A DNA stretch of 64,000 nt, taken from positions 49,345,501 to 49,409,500 of the forward strand of contig NC_092588.1 in the NCBI RefSeq assembly GCF_047663525.1, read 5' to 3'. A program made the position numbers and the translations under genes. The notes under the pieces were generated by a model. It was given only the letters and a program-made list of their open reading frames with translations. It was not told where the DNA came from and searched no databases. This DNA comes from Anas platyrhynchos (Eukaryota > Chordata > Aves > Anseriformes > Anatidae). Of the stretch, positions 12,801 to 25,835 are shown in pieces; within the stretch, counting starts at the first letter, position 1, and every line of letters starts with the position of its first letter.

Positions 12801-15800
12801 CAGCAGAGATGCTTGGGCTTTCTTCTTCAGGCTTCACCCACTTTTGCCAATTTGTTTGGATAAATGTGGGACATACTTACATATTATGACTGCTTTTGGT
12901 GTCTGCACATGGATATTTGGAACCCAGATTCAAAAAAAGTGTGACTCTTCTTTTCTAGGCATGCTATTCGCTTGCGTTTTTCATTCATTTTTAATTACAA
13001 GAAGGATTGTTGCTTATATTTTCTTGATTTATTTTGTTTGTTTGTTTGTTTTGGTCTCATTTGTGCTACTACCCAGCAGTACTTAATAAAGAACAATACT
13101 TACATTGGAAAACTATCTGATTCCCTTAAAAGGAATTCTGTGTTCTGAGACACCAGACAGTTTTGCAACCACAGGTTTTTGTACAAATTGAGATTTGAAA
13201 ATATGTCATTTGTACAAAAGAGACAAAAACTTCAAGTTTGAGAAATTGGTGTCATAATAAAGTTTTTTTTTTTTTATTGTTAAAAATAATGCATTGTTCT
13301 AAAATTTTCATATGAGTGGAAATAGTTTGGATGGCTGCAATGCAAATAATTAATATCTGAGTATTTCTTCAGTGTCTGTGTATAGTGGGCATTTTTCCAA
13401 GTGGACAATACAGCAGATTTGGCATGTCTCTAATAAAAGGAAGTCATGAATAAATCTGAATAGCAGTTGTGCTAGAAGTCTAAAGAGCAGGAAGGATAAG
13501 TTTATTAATAGTTTCAGTTCATAGTTTAAAAAAAAAAAGTAAATCGGGCAAAGGATTTTCTTTCCAATAATGTCCCATGTGTTAACATTGATAATCTCTA
13601 TTCATATTAAAATATACAAAGCCAAAAGCATCCACATCTTTTTTTCAGTACCAGGTTCCATTATTTTATTAGAAACAAGCATTTCTTTACTTCCTTAGCA
13701 TCTTGACTAGCTAAAATTTGGATTAGACTGATGTAATCCTCATTTATAGCAATCTTTGTGTTGTGATTGTAAAGGCATAACCAAGTGCTCAGCCACTCAA
13801 GAGTAGACAAAAAAAAAAAGAAAAAAAAAAGTTCTAGTTCTGTCATGTATTGGTTCAAGAGGGAATCTATTGTTTTGTTCCTGCTCGAAAACCTTTATGG
13901 AAGTGATAACACTATATAAAGAAATCGATGTTAGCATCCAGAATAAATTTCTTGGCCTCTCATGAAAGTCATATGTAGATAATGATTATTATCTTTTGCT
14001 TTAAGAAGTTAACATAACATTTGTGGCATATATAATATGCTTTGTACCTAATTGTTCTGAATTTCATTCAATTATTCTCATGCTATGTGGCTCGTTGGCA
14101 GAGACCTCAAGCAATGTGGTAAAACAATCATGTTCAATGCCTAGGTACCAAAACTGGAGAAGTGCAGTCCAAATTTCTTATGTTCAAAGATGGAAAAAGT
14201 GTGTGGCATTATATACTAGGATGTCTTCTAGTAAGATTGTGGTTTGGCTTCTGCTTTCCCCCTGTTTCTGGCTCAGTCTTCTGATTTTAAGATTTCATTT
14301 AAAAATAGCTTTTACTATATTTTAATTGGGTTTTTACTTTGTGCTTGAACTTTTAGGTGGGCTTGTTTTATAATAATTTTATATTTTAGTTTCTCGGTAT
14401 TTATTTTAGCTTGCATGTTATTAAGAACACCAGTTTCCAGCAGGCAGGCCAACTTTCCAGAGGTGTTCAATAGTTTCATGTGACAATTTTTGAGTGACCT
14501 ATCTGAGATGCTTTGTTCTCAGAAGCATTTAGGGCCCTTAGCTGCTATTGAAACCAAGTATTAAGGAAGGGTGTTAGAAACAAGTGTGTCAGCTCATTTT
14601 GGATGTCAGAGTTCCTTTAATGTGTTGCTAAACACTAATCTACCCTAAATCCTGCTCCTGACTGTATGAAATTGTTTCCAGAATCATGTTAATTGACTCC
14701 TTATGCAGCTCCCAGGGGTTTGGTCAAAACTCAATTGATTGTCTCATCAAATTCAGAAGACTCATTGGTTTGGTCATCACCCCTTTATTCTTCCTTCCAT
14801 GAGTGCACATACCCACACCTCCATGCATATCCAGTAGAGATCTGTAGACATTGTGCTATTAACTGTTACTTAGATTATGGAACAGCCGCTAGCTTTTAAA
14901 CTTCATTGCCAGCAGAAGTAAGGAACGTGCCAACATTGGGGACTTTTAAATCTAAATTTAGAAGTTACTTATTTTATTCACCATTTTCTAAAATATTTGT
15001 TTTGGGTCTAGTCTGTGGCTTGGCAGTTGTATGTAGCATGCTTTGGTGTTAGGAAATCAAATTTCAGAAAGACTAAAATTTACTGGATCCCCAGAATTCA
15101 GTTTGGGAACTAAACTTGGGTTCTGCCTTTGGATCCCCAGTTTGCTCTTTTCTTCGACTGCACTGAGCCCATGCACACCTGGGGTCTAGGAACAGCCCCT
15201 GGGAGTGGTTTCTCTAGGGTGAACCTTTCTCATCTGAAGCAATCAATGTGTTTACAGTGTGTGCTAACCTTCACCTGTGGTCATTTTCCTTGATTGCACA
15301 CTGAATACGTAGCTTGCTCTTGGGTATCTTGGACATTAACTGTCTTGAAAATGCTGAAGCACGCTGGGGGAAGAAAGGCTGAGAACTACCTTTCAGCTAG
15401 TTCAGAAAGAAGCGAAGCTTCACACAGCAACCAGCTGACCTTTTTTGTTGCGAGCAGGTGCTGCATTAGGAAAAATGATCTGGAAAAGGGATGCTGTAAA
15501 ACTAAATATGACAGCTGTGTTAACAAGCTATTAAAGGATGCAATAATGATCACAAAAAGGGAAGATACTTAGCAGTTCAATGTTTCTGAGTAACATTAAA
15601 ACAACAGTACTAAACATCCTGTCTATTTCCTCATTTGTATATATAATGATATAAAGAGTAATATCTGCAATGTGATAAATGTATTTGATTTGAAAGTCAA
15701 GTGGCATGCAACATAACTGAATTAATATTACTATTCAATTTTAACATTTTAATACAATTCTAGCTGGCATAAGCTATCCCACTAGCTTTCTGTGTAAGTT

Positions 15801-18800
15801 CTTTCTCTCCTTTCTTTTAGAAGTCACTTCCATATATTGGGTTATATCCCCTGCCTTCGGCTTTCTTGAGCATGTTGCAAGGTGGTGCTGTGATGGGTCT
15901 TCAAACGTTGTCCTCAGTTCCTTATATATTTAGCTGTCTGTTGAATATAAGTCAGGAATTGTGGATGGGTAGCACAATGGTGTCCCTATGTCACAGTAGA
16001 AGCAGAAATAGCCTCACAAATTGTAGCAATTTTCAGAGTTTCAAAATGGGCAGCTTTTGTAACATTTAGCATGTGTTCTCTGATCAGCTGCATCCACATC
16101 AGTGTGCGTTATTGGCTAGGAGGAAGCACATGCTTGTTTTCATTAGGCTTTTAAATGGTTTATTCCCAGTATGCTGTCAGGTTTTAATACAATGAAAAAG
16201 TAGTAGTCAGTTCTCCTGGGACACGCTGATCTCCTAGGTGAGAACAGGACATCTGGAGACCTAATATGAGAGCAAGGGCAGGTGCTGTTTAGCTGATGCA
16301 GCAGGATTTTGCTAGTCAGTAGTAGCCTTGACACACTTCCCTCCTGGACTGCTGGGTTAAAGCCTTGCTGCCGGATGCCACTAGATAACGTCACTCCTGG
16401 CTCTAGATGGAGATAACAGTAAGACATCTGTCTGATAAAATCCATGAAGAGCTGGGTGCATGAGGGGGAGAGGAGGGCAAGATGTGATGCACCAGGTTAC
16501 ATTAACAGTATTTTTTTTTAAACCAGATCTTACAGAGAAAAGCATGATTATTGTTATCTTAAATTCACAGAGCGTGAATCTACAATTTTCAAAGACACAG
16601 AATTAATTGCTTGATATTTTTTGCTAAGAACATGTTCGTGTACTCCTGGAATTATTATTATTTTTCTTAAATACTCTATTCTTTAATAGCTGTGGTTTTC
16701 TAAAAAGAATCATACTGAAAATTGAATTGACAGGTCTTCATTCTCTTCCTGAAGTCATCACCCATGTTCCAGAGGGAATTTCTACAGTTTGGCCAAACAT
16801 TAAACATTAAATATTTAATGCAGAAGAGAAGCAATTCAGAAATACTTGGAAACAGTCTTGTACCTTATAGCAATTATGATCTCCCTGAGCTACTCTTAAA
16901 CAAAGAGCTTTGTTCTTTTAAAGCAATTACCAGAAGTTTAAAAAAAAATCACACAACAACAACAAAAAAGAGAAAATACAACACACAGAGCAAATCTTCT
17001 AATGCCAGTAAACTTTTAAACTGTACCTCTGCAGAAAGTGATTTCTGCGGAGTATATGCATAGCTGTTTATGATTCATAGTACAAAAGGAAGAGTCTTTA
17101 CTGAAACAGTTTTCTCAGACTTAAACAAAATACTTTTATCTGTCATTTGCAGTAACACAGGACAAATACTACAAAACCTGAACACCACCTCTTTGCTCTG
17201 AAATGGAAGGTGCTTTAGGTGGTGGTGTCAACTGGATGTCATTGTTCCAATTCTGTGACTTTAAAAGTGATGGTTATGTCCACATATGTAAAAATGTGAG
17301 ACTTCTACAGGTGATGGCAGCTAGTTGTTCTTTCTTCCTTTCTATTCAGTACGTTGTAGACTAAATTTTTGAGGCTTTTTAGAGTTTGACAACATTGACT
17401 GGAATAAATGAACTTTAGTCTCAAACATTACTTTAAAAGCCAATGACTTCCAAGTACAGACCAGTACTAAGGCTTATGCTTGACTTCCTACTTCTGTCTT
17501 TGAACTCCAGAATTGCCTTGAGTATCACAGAGAAGGTGGTTCTGTGCTGAGTTGGCTGCTGTTTAGCTGGGGTGGCTGATAAGACAGTCGCAGGTAGCAT
17601 ATGTACTTAGTGGGTGTAATCATTGCATTTAATGACAGTGCTGTGGGGAGATACAACTTTGGGGGAGATCATCTTTAGGAAGAGACCTGAGAGGCAATAA
17701 ATGAATGTTTACTGGTTGATCCTCTAACAAGTCACTGGAAGTTGTGACAGCCGGCTCCATGGGCAGGGATTTACTCTTGGTGCTGAATGAGAGATGAAGA
17801 AGGAACAGGTGGTGAAATCCACCTGTGCTGAAACCACCGACAGCTGAAGCAGCAGAAAAGGAGTGTGTGTCAGTGGAGAGAGGCAAAGAGAGAGCTGAGA
17901 TTGTTAAAGAAGAGAAAATGATCGTTACAGATGTTGTCTGAATAAGCATCACATGAGGTTTTTCATTTGATCAGGAAAGGCAGAGCTGAAGAAAAGGTCT
18001 GGAAATCAGGTACAGTTAAGTCTCCACTTGAATTTGTGGATGCAAGATCAAGATCTTAATGGTTTCTATATGAAATAGGTTGTTAATCTTGCTTATGATA
18101 TGCATCTGGTCATTTCCATTAGGAAATGAGAATTTGGCTTAAATTGATACATTTAGGGATATGTATTTTTTATCCAAATCTTGATGTTTCTGAAGTTCCA
18201 TTTTAACAACCTTTCATATTCAATCAAAATGATTTGTTGCGGGTAAAGTAAAATGAAACAACCCTATTATTAACTTTTACTAAACAGTCTTGCTTACTCT
18301 GTTTCCAGGATATACAAGTTCTGTTAGTTGTTTTCAAGTGTTTTGGATCATTTATTTGTATGTATAATATTAGAGACAGGACTGAAGGGAAACCAGATGC
18401 AAAATGCAGGACGTTTTGTGAAACCATGTAATTGATTGCAGAGAAAAACCTATCTTTTCCTTCACAATTATTATTTATTGGCCTGGATTTTGTAAGCTGT
18501 CTCAGAGGACTGACTGCTTTTTTGAAAAAAGGGAATAAAGTTTGGCTAGATGGGTGGCTTTTACCTGCAGGATAGACCTGGTCCCCTTCTGGGAATGTAG
18601 TGAACTATTATTGATGATGGCATTTGCAGGCCATAACTCTCTGTAAGACTTTAACAGTGACAGTTTACCTGTAAGTAAGTACCAAAGTGCCCACAGGTTA
18701 AATCCATCTTCAGGAGAAAAGCAGTATTCTTGCTAAGTATACCTCCCTGTATCAGAACCAAGGTATCCTCATATTATTGCAAGGTAGGATGGGTACAGAT

Positions 18801-21752
18801 AGCCTATGAATTTCAGAAATAATAGGTACTCTCTTTTTAGATGAGCCTTGTGAAATGTTGCAGCACGGTGAAGCAGTATGGTAACTTTATTGGAGCTGAT
18901 GAGCTGCAGCACAATTGCTCTTGCACTATTTAAAAATGGGATTAAACAAGTTGCGTATGAACCCAAAAGGGAGATAGTTAATCCAAATTAGGAAACAGCA
19001 TCAAACCAAGAGTTTTCCAGCGAGCATTTCAGTGATATTCACAGAAAACTTTTCCCAGAAATGCTGTCTTATTAATCACCACTGTAAAGGAACAATAGTA
19101 ACTTCCCATAGCATATTGCTGGCACAGACTTAATACGTTCTAATCTCATAATACTATGCACAGCCCGTCTTCATTTTGGACCTGTTATGCCCACTGGGGG
19201 AGAGGGTGAGGACAAGCAAAGAATGGGATATTAATGACTTTCCCATCGCACCTGTAAGTATGCTTTGAAACAAAGCACTTGAAAAATTACATCAGTGTCT
19301 TACAATAAAGATAAAAACATCTCTATCTTAATTTACCAAAAAATGTGTAGAGCAAGTGCTTTTATTGGTATCAAATCTGTAAGTGTCCACATTTTTGATA
19401 CTACTCAGTGCTCATAGCAAGAAATGTGGGACCAAGGCACTAACCTATAAAACAGTAGTTAACTTTTCCAGGTAGAAGAAGAGAATGTATTTTTGAAATG
19501 GGTGGTAAGATTAATAACTAGAAAAGTACTTGTAACTGGGTCTGGTTGGAATGGTGTTACTTTTCCTCATGGGACCTGTTCTTTCTCCTCCCCCACCGAC
19601 CCCCCCCCCCTTCTTTTCTTCACTTATTAAGCTATCTTTATTCTGACCCACAAATTTCCTTGCCATTGCTCTTCCTCTTCTCTCCCCCACACTGAACCAT
19701 TGCCTAGGAGCAGCTGTGCTACCTCTACGATCTTAAATGTTCTCAGTGCAAAAAGAAGCCTTTGAGGAGACAACAGTACTTCCTTTAGCATTTTTGTCTT
19801 TATGCAAAAGATTATATCTCTGAGGTGCATCATCTATCCTGAACTGTCAGTTACTGAATTCGGAAAAAACCTTTCAGGTATGGGTAGGCTGTATCGCTTC
19901 ATTTGAGAAATGAATTTTAATGGATAGCTTCCCTACGGCCTCTCTAGCTCTCACTTGCCAATTTAAACTTATCCAACTGAATTCAAGACACAGTCTATCT
20001 AAACAGGCTCTGGAGCCATGCTTGTAACTGGAATATCAGCACAGGTTCCCAGTGGGGATTGCTGCAAGCCCGTCATGTATGTTTAATCGTCTCACTTTCC
20101 TACAGACCAGAAGTGGGTGCTGCAGAGTGCTTTATCTTGCCACACGTAAAATGTCAACATACTTCAGGATGCAGGCCATGCCCAGTTCTGTGCTTGCTTT
20201 GCATATACTCAGTGCATTGTTCAATTTGTCCAGGTGCCTACGACAATTACCTATATAAAAGCCTATCTTCAATAAAGCAGTGATGGCAACGTCAGGTGAA
20301 TTATTATGAAAATCTTATGCAACCTGTTAAGACTCTGTTCTGGTGGATTACTTTCAAACTAAAGACAGCATTAGATTTGATTTCTTTATGAATTTAACAT
20401 CCCACTGAATCAAAAATCTGTCATTTTTGGACCTCTGAACATGGGGCTTCTGATTCTGTTCTACTGCAAACTGCACAGACAACTCTCATTACACCACCGG
20501 TTATTTAAAAAAGCAAATTTTAACAGGGTCATTAAAAAAGTGAACTACTTTTATGGAAAAAGCCATCAAACAGTTTATATGTTATGAAGAAACAGAAATA
20601 TTACATAGTACCTGCATGTTCCATACGTAATAATCTGGCTCTTTTATAAAAAACACTGGAACCAATGTTTTTTATGTTTAAATTACTATGTCCTGTGAAT
20701 ACTAGAAATAATACTCAAAAAGTTTTATAATAACCTTCTCACTACCACATTTCAACACAGTCATGGTGAGCTTTAATAGCTTTGCCATGTCTTAAAATTT
20801 GAGAATCAAACCAAACTTTATTTAAATTGCATTTTGTCTGGTGAACAATTCCTTAGGAAGGCCCCGATTTCAGAAAGCACATAAACATCGTCCTCCATGC
20901 CTGTCATCAGAGGACCTACCCTTTATCTGTTAACTCAGGTCTAGTCACAAGATTTTTGAAGTTCTTACCAAAGTGAGAGTTTTCCAGATACAGCCTTGTT
21001 TCTGGTATTAGGAACATAATACTTGAAGAGAATTTCTTGCGTATGGAGCAGAATGAATGGATCTATGGTATGGAAGGAAAACCAAGCATAATAATAATAA
21101 AGTATTAATTTGTTGTCCAGTGTTTGAGGACTTCTGGGAAGACAAGTACTGTTTCACATTTACCAAGTGCAAATATAAAACCAGCTATGCACCCGGGGTG
21201 TCAGAGTTCTACATTCAACCCTTGATACAGTACAGAATAGGAGGACAATTGCAACCTCAAGATCAAAATTGAACTCATATTTCAGTTTCAATTTTTTTTT
21301 TTCCAAATTTTCAGTGTGATATTGGCTAGAAAGCTATATGTTGACTGGCAGAATCTCTTCTTCTGGTAGAAAAAGGTGGCTGAGGTGCCCCTATGCCTTC
21401 TACCACATCACAGGATGCGGGATCCTACCAAGATCCTCTCAAGGATGTCATCTCAGGATACACCCAAATGTTCTTCGCTGCACTACCTCTCTTTGAAAAC
21501 TTTTGTCATCAAAATGACAAACCTGTCCTGAAACATCTTATCCTTTTGAATATTATTCAGTGAGGTGCTCTCTTCCATTTACATCTGAAGGTTGCTAGAC
21601 AAGCAAATGTCTTGCTACCTTGTATGTTGTATCTAGGAATGGTCAATTAGTGTTTGGCCAAAAACTGTTACAACTAATTCATGTTCTGCCATAAACTCTG
21701 AAGTTTATGCTTTTGGTCTTCAAATTTAATGTTGTTCAATTTAACACGAAAT

Positions 21753-21783
21753 AAAAAGTAGTGTTTTATTAACACTACTTTTT
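21753..21783. repeat. Perfect inverted repeat, 13-bp arms
   Basis: The arm AAAAAGTAGTGTT (21753-21765) is followed by a five-base spacer TTATT and its exact complement (21771-21783). The arms can form a hairpin. It stands about 70 bp before the first copy of the 17-bp direct repeat at 21852. Confidence 0.9.
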
Positions 21784-21851
21784 TATTATTTATGAGGTCT
21801 GCTCTGAAATGGCTGCTGTCTGTGGGAAAAGCTCAATTTTTCAGCATGTTG

Positions 21852-22224
21852 CTTCAGTCCTCTCAGTTGCATGACTGAAGTCAATTTTTGGTACTCATGT
21901 AGAGCTTCAGAAACAAGATGTGTTACTCTGATAGCATTTAGTAACATCCACTTTCCTCTTAGTACCTGTGACTTTGTGACAAAGGCCTGTTTCCACATTC
22001 TGAATAAATTGAAAACTTTAATATGAATATTATTTGTTAGGAATAAATGAAGGTTACAATACTCAAAATTGTGCAAGCAATATGTGAAAATAATTACAGT
22101 GAATAGCAATAGGTACAACACTACAATATAGCTAAATAATACACCAACAATGTAGTCTTCTCCTGAGGTTATACACAAAAATTGTTACTTTTATTTTAAC
22201 ATTAGCACTTCAGTCCTCTCAGTT
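21852..22224. repeat. Exact 17-bp direct repeat bracketing about 340 bp
   Basis: CTTCAGTCCTCTCAGTT occurs at 21852-21868 and again at 22208-22224. The AT-rich segment between lies within a minus-strand frame of 130 codons (21786-22178) that I cannot identify. It could be an insertion with a long target-site duplication, or simply a local duplication. No poly-A tail or LINE/SINE body was recognised inside. Confidence 0.6.
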
Positions 22225-23135
22225 TTCAGCAAATGTAATGTCCATTTTTTTTTCTTTGAAAGAACTTTCTTTAACATTCTTTAAAACCGTCCATTATTTA
22301 ATGTTTTGTAAATATTAAATAATATTGTAAATATTTAATGTAATGTAAATTATTTAATCCAACCTAATCTTTGTGAATATTACTTGCTGAGGTATGGATC
22401 CCCAACAGGTAGGATTTTAAGAATTTAGTAATGATAAGGACAGTCATGGCTGCTAGAATGAAAAAGCCAGCTCTCCATGAAGCCACTCATAACAGAAGAT
22501 GTCAATTAAGACAATTAAGTTATGGGAAACAGACTTTGGAAGTACCTGTTTGAATTTGAGACAATTTATTTTCTTTCCTTAAGTGAATTGTGTACTGGTG
22601 AGAAAAACCTGCAAATCTGCTCACTCTGTCATATTAGCACATATTTTATTGGAACATACCTTAATATCAGTTTAGTGAAATACTTTTATTTTCTATAATA
22701 TAAATTACGATTACTCTTAATCATGTTATCTAGTCATGCTTAATGAGCTTTGCAGAGTTTTTAGGATGTCGGATTGTTAAGGGCTGGAAGCATTTTACAG
22801 CAAAACCTTTAAAGAAATACATAATAGTTACCTTTTTTCAAAGCTGAAGAGCCTTCATCTCATTTTGTATGAAAGCACCCTATTCACATCATTTTTCACC
22901 AACCTTTTTCTCTATTTCATTTAACCACAATGTGTATCATGAAAACAATTGTGCTTGGTTTTCAGTGAGCAAGAACACTTCTTAGTGGTGTAAGGAAGTT
23001 TTCTGCTTCTTTTTCTAATAGTTTGTAAAATGTTCTTCCCCACTGTTGAACAGGGACCTACATACGGATTTCAGTTTACTCTAAAAGTTCTATTCCTGAG
23101 TCATAGTACTAATTTAGAACCCATCATCTAGAACC
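22225..23135. other. AT-rich DNA, nothing recognised
   Basis: Contains repeated AAATATT/TTTAATGT words near 22.29-22.36 kb and no frame of note. Confidence 0.55.
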
Positions 23136-23773
23136 CAATGTGCATTTGCAGCTCAGAAAGCCAGCCATATCTTGGGCTGCATCAAAAGAACTGTTGCCAG
23201 CAGGTTGAGGGAGGTGATTCTTCCCCTCTATTCTGCTCTCGTGAGACCCCACCTGGAGTACTGCATTCAGCTTTGGGTCCCACAGCACAAGAAGGACATG
23301 TACCTACTAGACCAAGTCCAGAGGAAGGCCACAAAGATGATTAAGGATCTGGAGCACCTCCCCTACAAAGACAGGCTGAGGGAACTGGGGTTGTTCAGCC
23401 TGGAGAAGAGAAGGCTCCAGGCAGACCTTATAGCAGCCTTCCAGTACCTAAAGGGAGCCTGCAGGAAAGCTGGGGAGGGACTCTTTGTCAGGGAGTGGAG
23501 TGATAGGACAAGGGGGAATGGTTTTAAACTAAAAGATTTAAATGAGATATAAGGAAGAAATTCTTCACTCAGAGTGTCTCACCACACTGGACCACGTTGC
23601 CCAGAGAAGCTGTGGATGCCCCATCCCTGGAAGTGTTCAAGGCTAGGCTGGATGGGGCTTTGGGCAACCTTGCCTGGTGGGAGGTGTCCCTGCCCATGGC
23701 AGTGGGGCTGGAACCAGGTAGTCTTTAAGATCCCTTCCAACCCAAACCATTCCGTGATTCTGTGATTCTATGT
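23136..23773 (+). mobile_element. CR1 LINE, 3' fragment (non-LTR retrotransposon)
   Basis: A 5'-truncated CR1 copy. It begins inside the last part of ORF2, in the stretch equivalent to residues about 531-545 of the longer CR1 ORF in this window, and runs through the 3' UTR. It ends in the diagnostic CR1 tail (GTGATTCTGTGATTCTATG). Severe 5' truncation is the normal fate of CR1 insertions in birds. It is moderately diverged from the 29-31 kb copy and has a longer 3' UTR, so it belongs to a different CR1 subfamily. A much older CR1 piece in the opposite orientation starts about 20 bp downstream. Confidence 0.95.
23139..23552 (+). pseudogene. CR1 ORF2 C-terminal remnant
   Basis: The frame is open to a stop at 23550-23552. 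Recognisable CR1 ORF2 C-terminal blocks occur in order: [25 protein letters not shown], a KKDM block, an RKATKM block, [26 protein letters not shown] and [10 protein letters not shown]. Each has a counterpart in the 711-codon CR1 frame. The frame breaks just after the GNGFKL block, before the usual FRLDIR and HWNRLP blocks. It lacks the reverse-transcriptase catalytic region and cannot be functional. Confidence 0.9.
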
Positions 23774-23794
23774 TCTATCTATCCAGGAATATTT

Positions 23795-24012
23795 TTCTCA
23801 TGTGCTGTACTTGGCCCTCATCACCATTGAATTCCACCTGCCTTTTTGTCTCTGGCCACTCAGTAGAATGAGATCCTCCTCAACTACTCTCAGTCAGGTT
23901 TTGACTATCCTGAATACCTTTGTATCACCAGGAAACTGTGTCACTTTTCTACTCATCTTTGTGTTCAGACCATTCAGCAAAACTGAATCCTCAGTATGGG
24001 AAAAAGCACTCA
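23795..24012 (-). mobile_element. Ancient CR1 fragment, minus strand
   Basis: Read on the minus strand, this matches the CR1 ORF2 region around and just downstream of the catalytic aspartates. On the plus strand it shows the typical antisense wording (CTCATCACCATTGAATTCCACCTGCC, then GAGATCCTCCTCAACT, TTTTGACTATCCTGAATA, TTGTATCACC). Many substitutions and small gaps make it far older than the neighbouring sense-strand CR1. It has no 3' tail, so it is an internal relic. The call rests on my memory of the CR1 consensus. Confidence 0.7.
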
Positions 24013-25599
24013 GTAATTGAACACTGAACTATTTTTGGTCAAGAGTATTTATTGTTGAATCTTCCGCTTATTGGAAGTCAGACATTTTTGGAATAGAGAG
24101 ATACAGTAAGAATCATAGAGTATACTCAGATCCTTTCCTTTCCTGTATCTTTTGGATTGAGGGAGCAGAACTGGAACACAGTATGCTGGCTGCTCGGGAA
24201 GTGCGCTGAGATTTCTCCTACAGACTTAGATTCTAATTTCATTTCTAATTTGGAATGGCTCCCAGTGCTCTGCAAGGCCTGTCTAAATGACTAGAAGGTA
24301 AGTCTTTAAAATAATAAACCAAATTAGAGATTTAATAGTCAAAGATGTTAACTTTGAAATGACAGCTGTGATTTCTCCTTAGAGGCATTGCATAGGATAT
24401 TGTCTTCATCACAGTGAAAAGGAAATTACCAAGGTAACTCACTGCATTCCTGGAAGCTTTAATGAATACTTAGCCAATTTTGCCTTTGAACTGTGGCATG
24501 AAAGCAGTCTTTGCAGCAACCCCTTCACCTATATAATAATAATTGGTAGCTATATTTGGAACAGGCTGAATGTGTTTCATAGTTGAGGAAAGCCACAGAG
24601 GTGTCTGTTCTGAGATCAGGAATTTTTATTCCCACAGCATCCTGATTACAGACAAATTTCTTTCTTCTCTTGTAGGCAAGTGTCTTCTTTCCCTAAGGAA
24701 TAATTTACATGCCAAGTAAGTGCAAGTCTGATGGTGTATTCTGGCCAATCTGCGTAATCATGTGTGTTGTAAGTAAACATGTCCTCCTGATCTGAATTTG
24801 TCCCATGGCTGGAGAGGATCAATGATAGCTTGGAAATCAGAATGCTCAAGTTCCTAGCTCCCAGCTGCACCCTTGCATTGCTCAGCCAGATGTCAAATTG
24901 CACAAGATCGGGAACTCAAGGTTTTTTGCATGACAGAGTGATGAATTTGTGAGACAGAAAGGGGCTTTACACTAGGGCTTTTGTAGGATAAGCTTGCTTT
25001 TTTGTATAAGCTTGCTTTTGAGACAAACTGCAAAACTGTTCCCCTTACTATGTAATAGTTTGCACTGTGGAGTGGACTCAAAGCAACCAGCTGGATTGTG
25101 TCTGCATGAAGCTAAACTAGAATGTACGTTTCAGGAGTGAATATAATGTGCTCTGGCAATGAATAATTGTTCAGTTGTTTAGAGCTACAGTCCAATGTAA
25201 AATCCCTGAAACGCATAAAGAGTAGATGTTGGGTCCTCAGCACCAGCTGTTTCACCTTACAGATCTGCTTCTGTTATGTTGTGCTACTTGCTTATATCTG
25301 ACATTTCCTCAGTGTTCAGAAGTTTGAAAGGAGCTGCTACTAAGCTAGTCTATTGTGTGAGTCACTTTCTGAGTTTTGGAGTAACTGGGAAGAGAACAGA
25401 GAGAAATTGAACAGATTGAATCAATCTGCACAGACTGCTTTCTCAACAAAAGCGACTGCATCTAGGTACTTCCTATAGATATGCACCAACACCCCTCTTT
25501 AGGGTAGATAAGGATACAAGCCAACATGATAATGAGTAAAGTTTTAAATACATTAGAAGATTAGTGACAATCATATAACTCAGTATTGTATCTCTTTCC

Positions 25600-25619
25600 T
25601 TTTTTTTTTTTTTTTTTTT
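25600..25619. repeat. Poly-T tract (20 T)
   Basis: Uninterrupted T run with no recognised retrocopy attached. Confidence 0.95.
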
Positions 25620-25721
25620 CTTATTATCTACTTTCTGAAATAAATTCAAAAGGTATTTTTCCAATTTAGCTTGGAAGGACTGTGAGATATGAATTTGACA
25701 GCTTGCTCAGCCTTGTATTTT

Positions 25722-25835
25722 CTTTGTGATTTGATTCTTCATCTGTGAAACGGAAATAATACCTTACAAAGGTGTCATGAAGGTAAATTTAGTAAATGTA
25801 TTGTGAAGCTCTCAGATGTGCCAATAGAACCCCTG
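25722..25835 (+). mobile_element. Probable MIR (CORE-SINE) relic
   Basis: The run TTCTTCATCTGTGAAACGGA, then AATAATACCTTAC, then GGTGTCATGAAGGTAAAT and TGTATTGTGAAGCTCTCAGA, follows the second half of the MIR consensus as I remember it: CTCATCTGTAAAATGGG, AATAATACCTACC, GGTTGTTGTGAGGATTAAAT, and the AAGCGCTTAGA block. Order and spacing are conserved over about 100 bp despite heavy divergence. MIR elements predate the amniote split, so a relic in a bird is plausible. Confidence 0.6.

Larger units (their letters stand above)
11211..21752. other. Unique AT-rich DNA, no gene recognised
   Basis: All frames are short (at most about 107 codons at 17.63-17.95 kb, minus) and unrecognised. Two small tandem duplications occur at 12.62-12.80 kb, with scattered A/T runs (for example 13.26 and 13.81 kb). 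There is a C-rich run at about 19.60 kb. No CR1 or LTR was recognised. Confidence 0.55.

Noticed and set aside
17629..17952. Minus-strand 107-codon frame
   Set aside because: Serine/leucine-rich, no recognised domain or conserved context. Length is within chance expectation for 64 kb.
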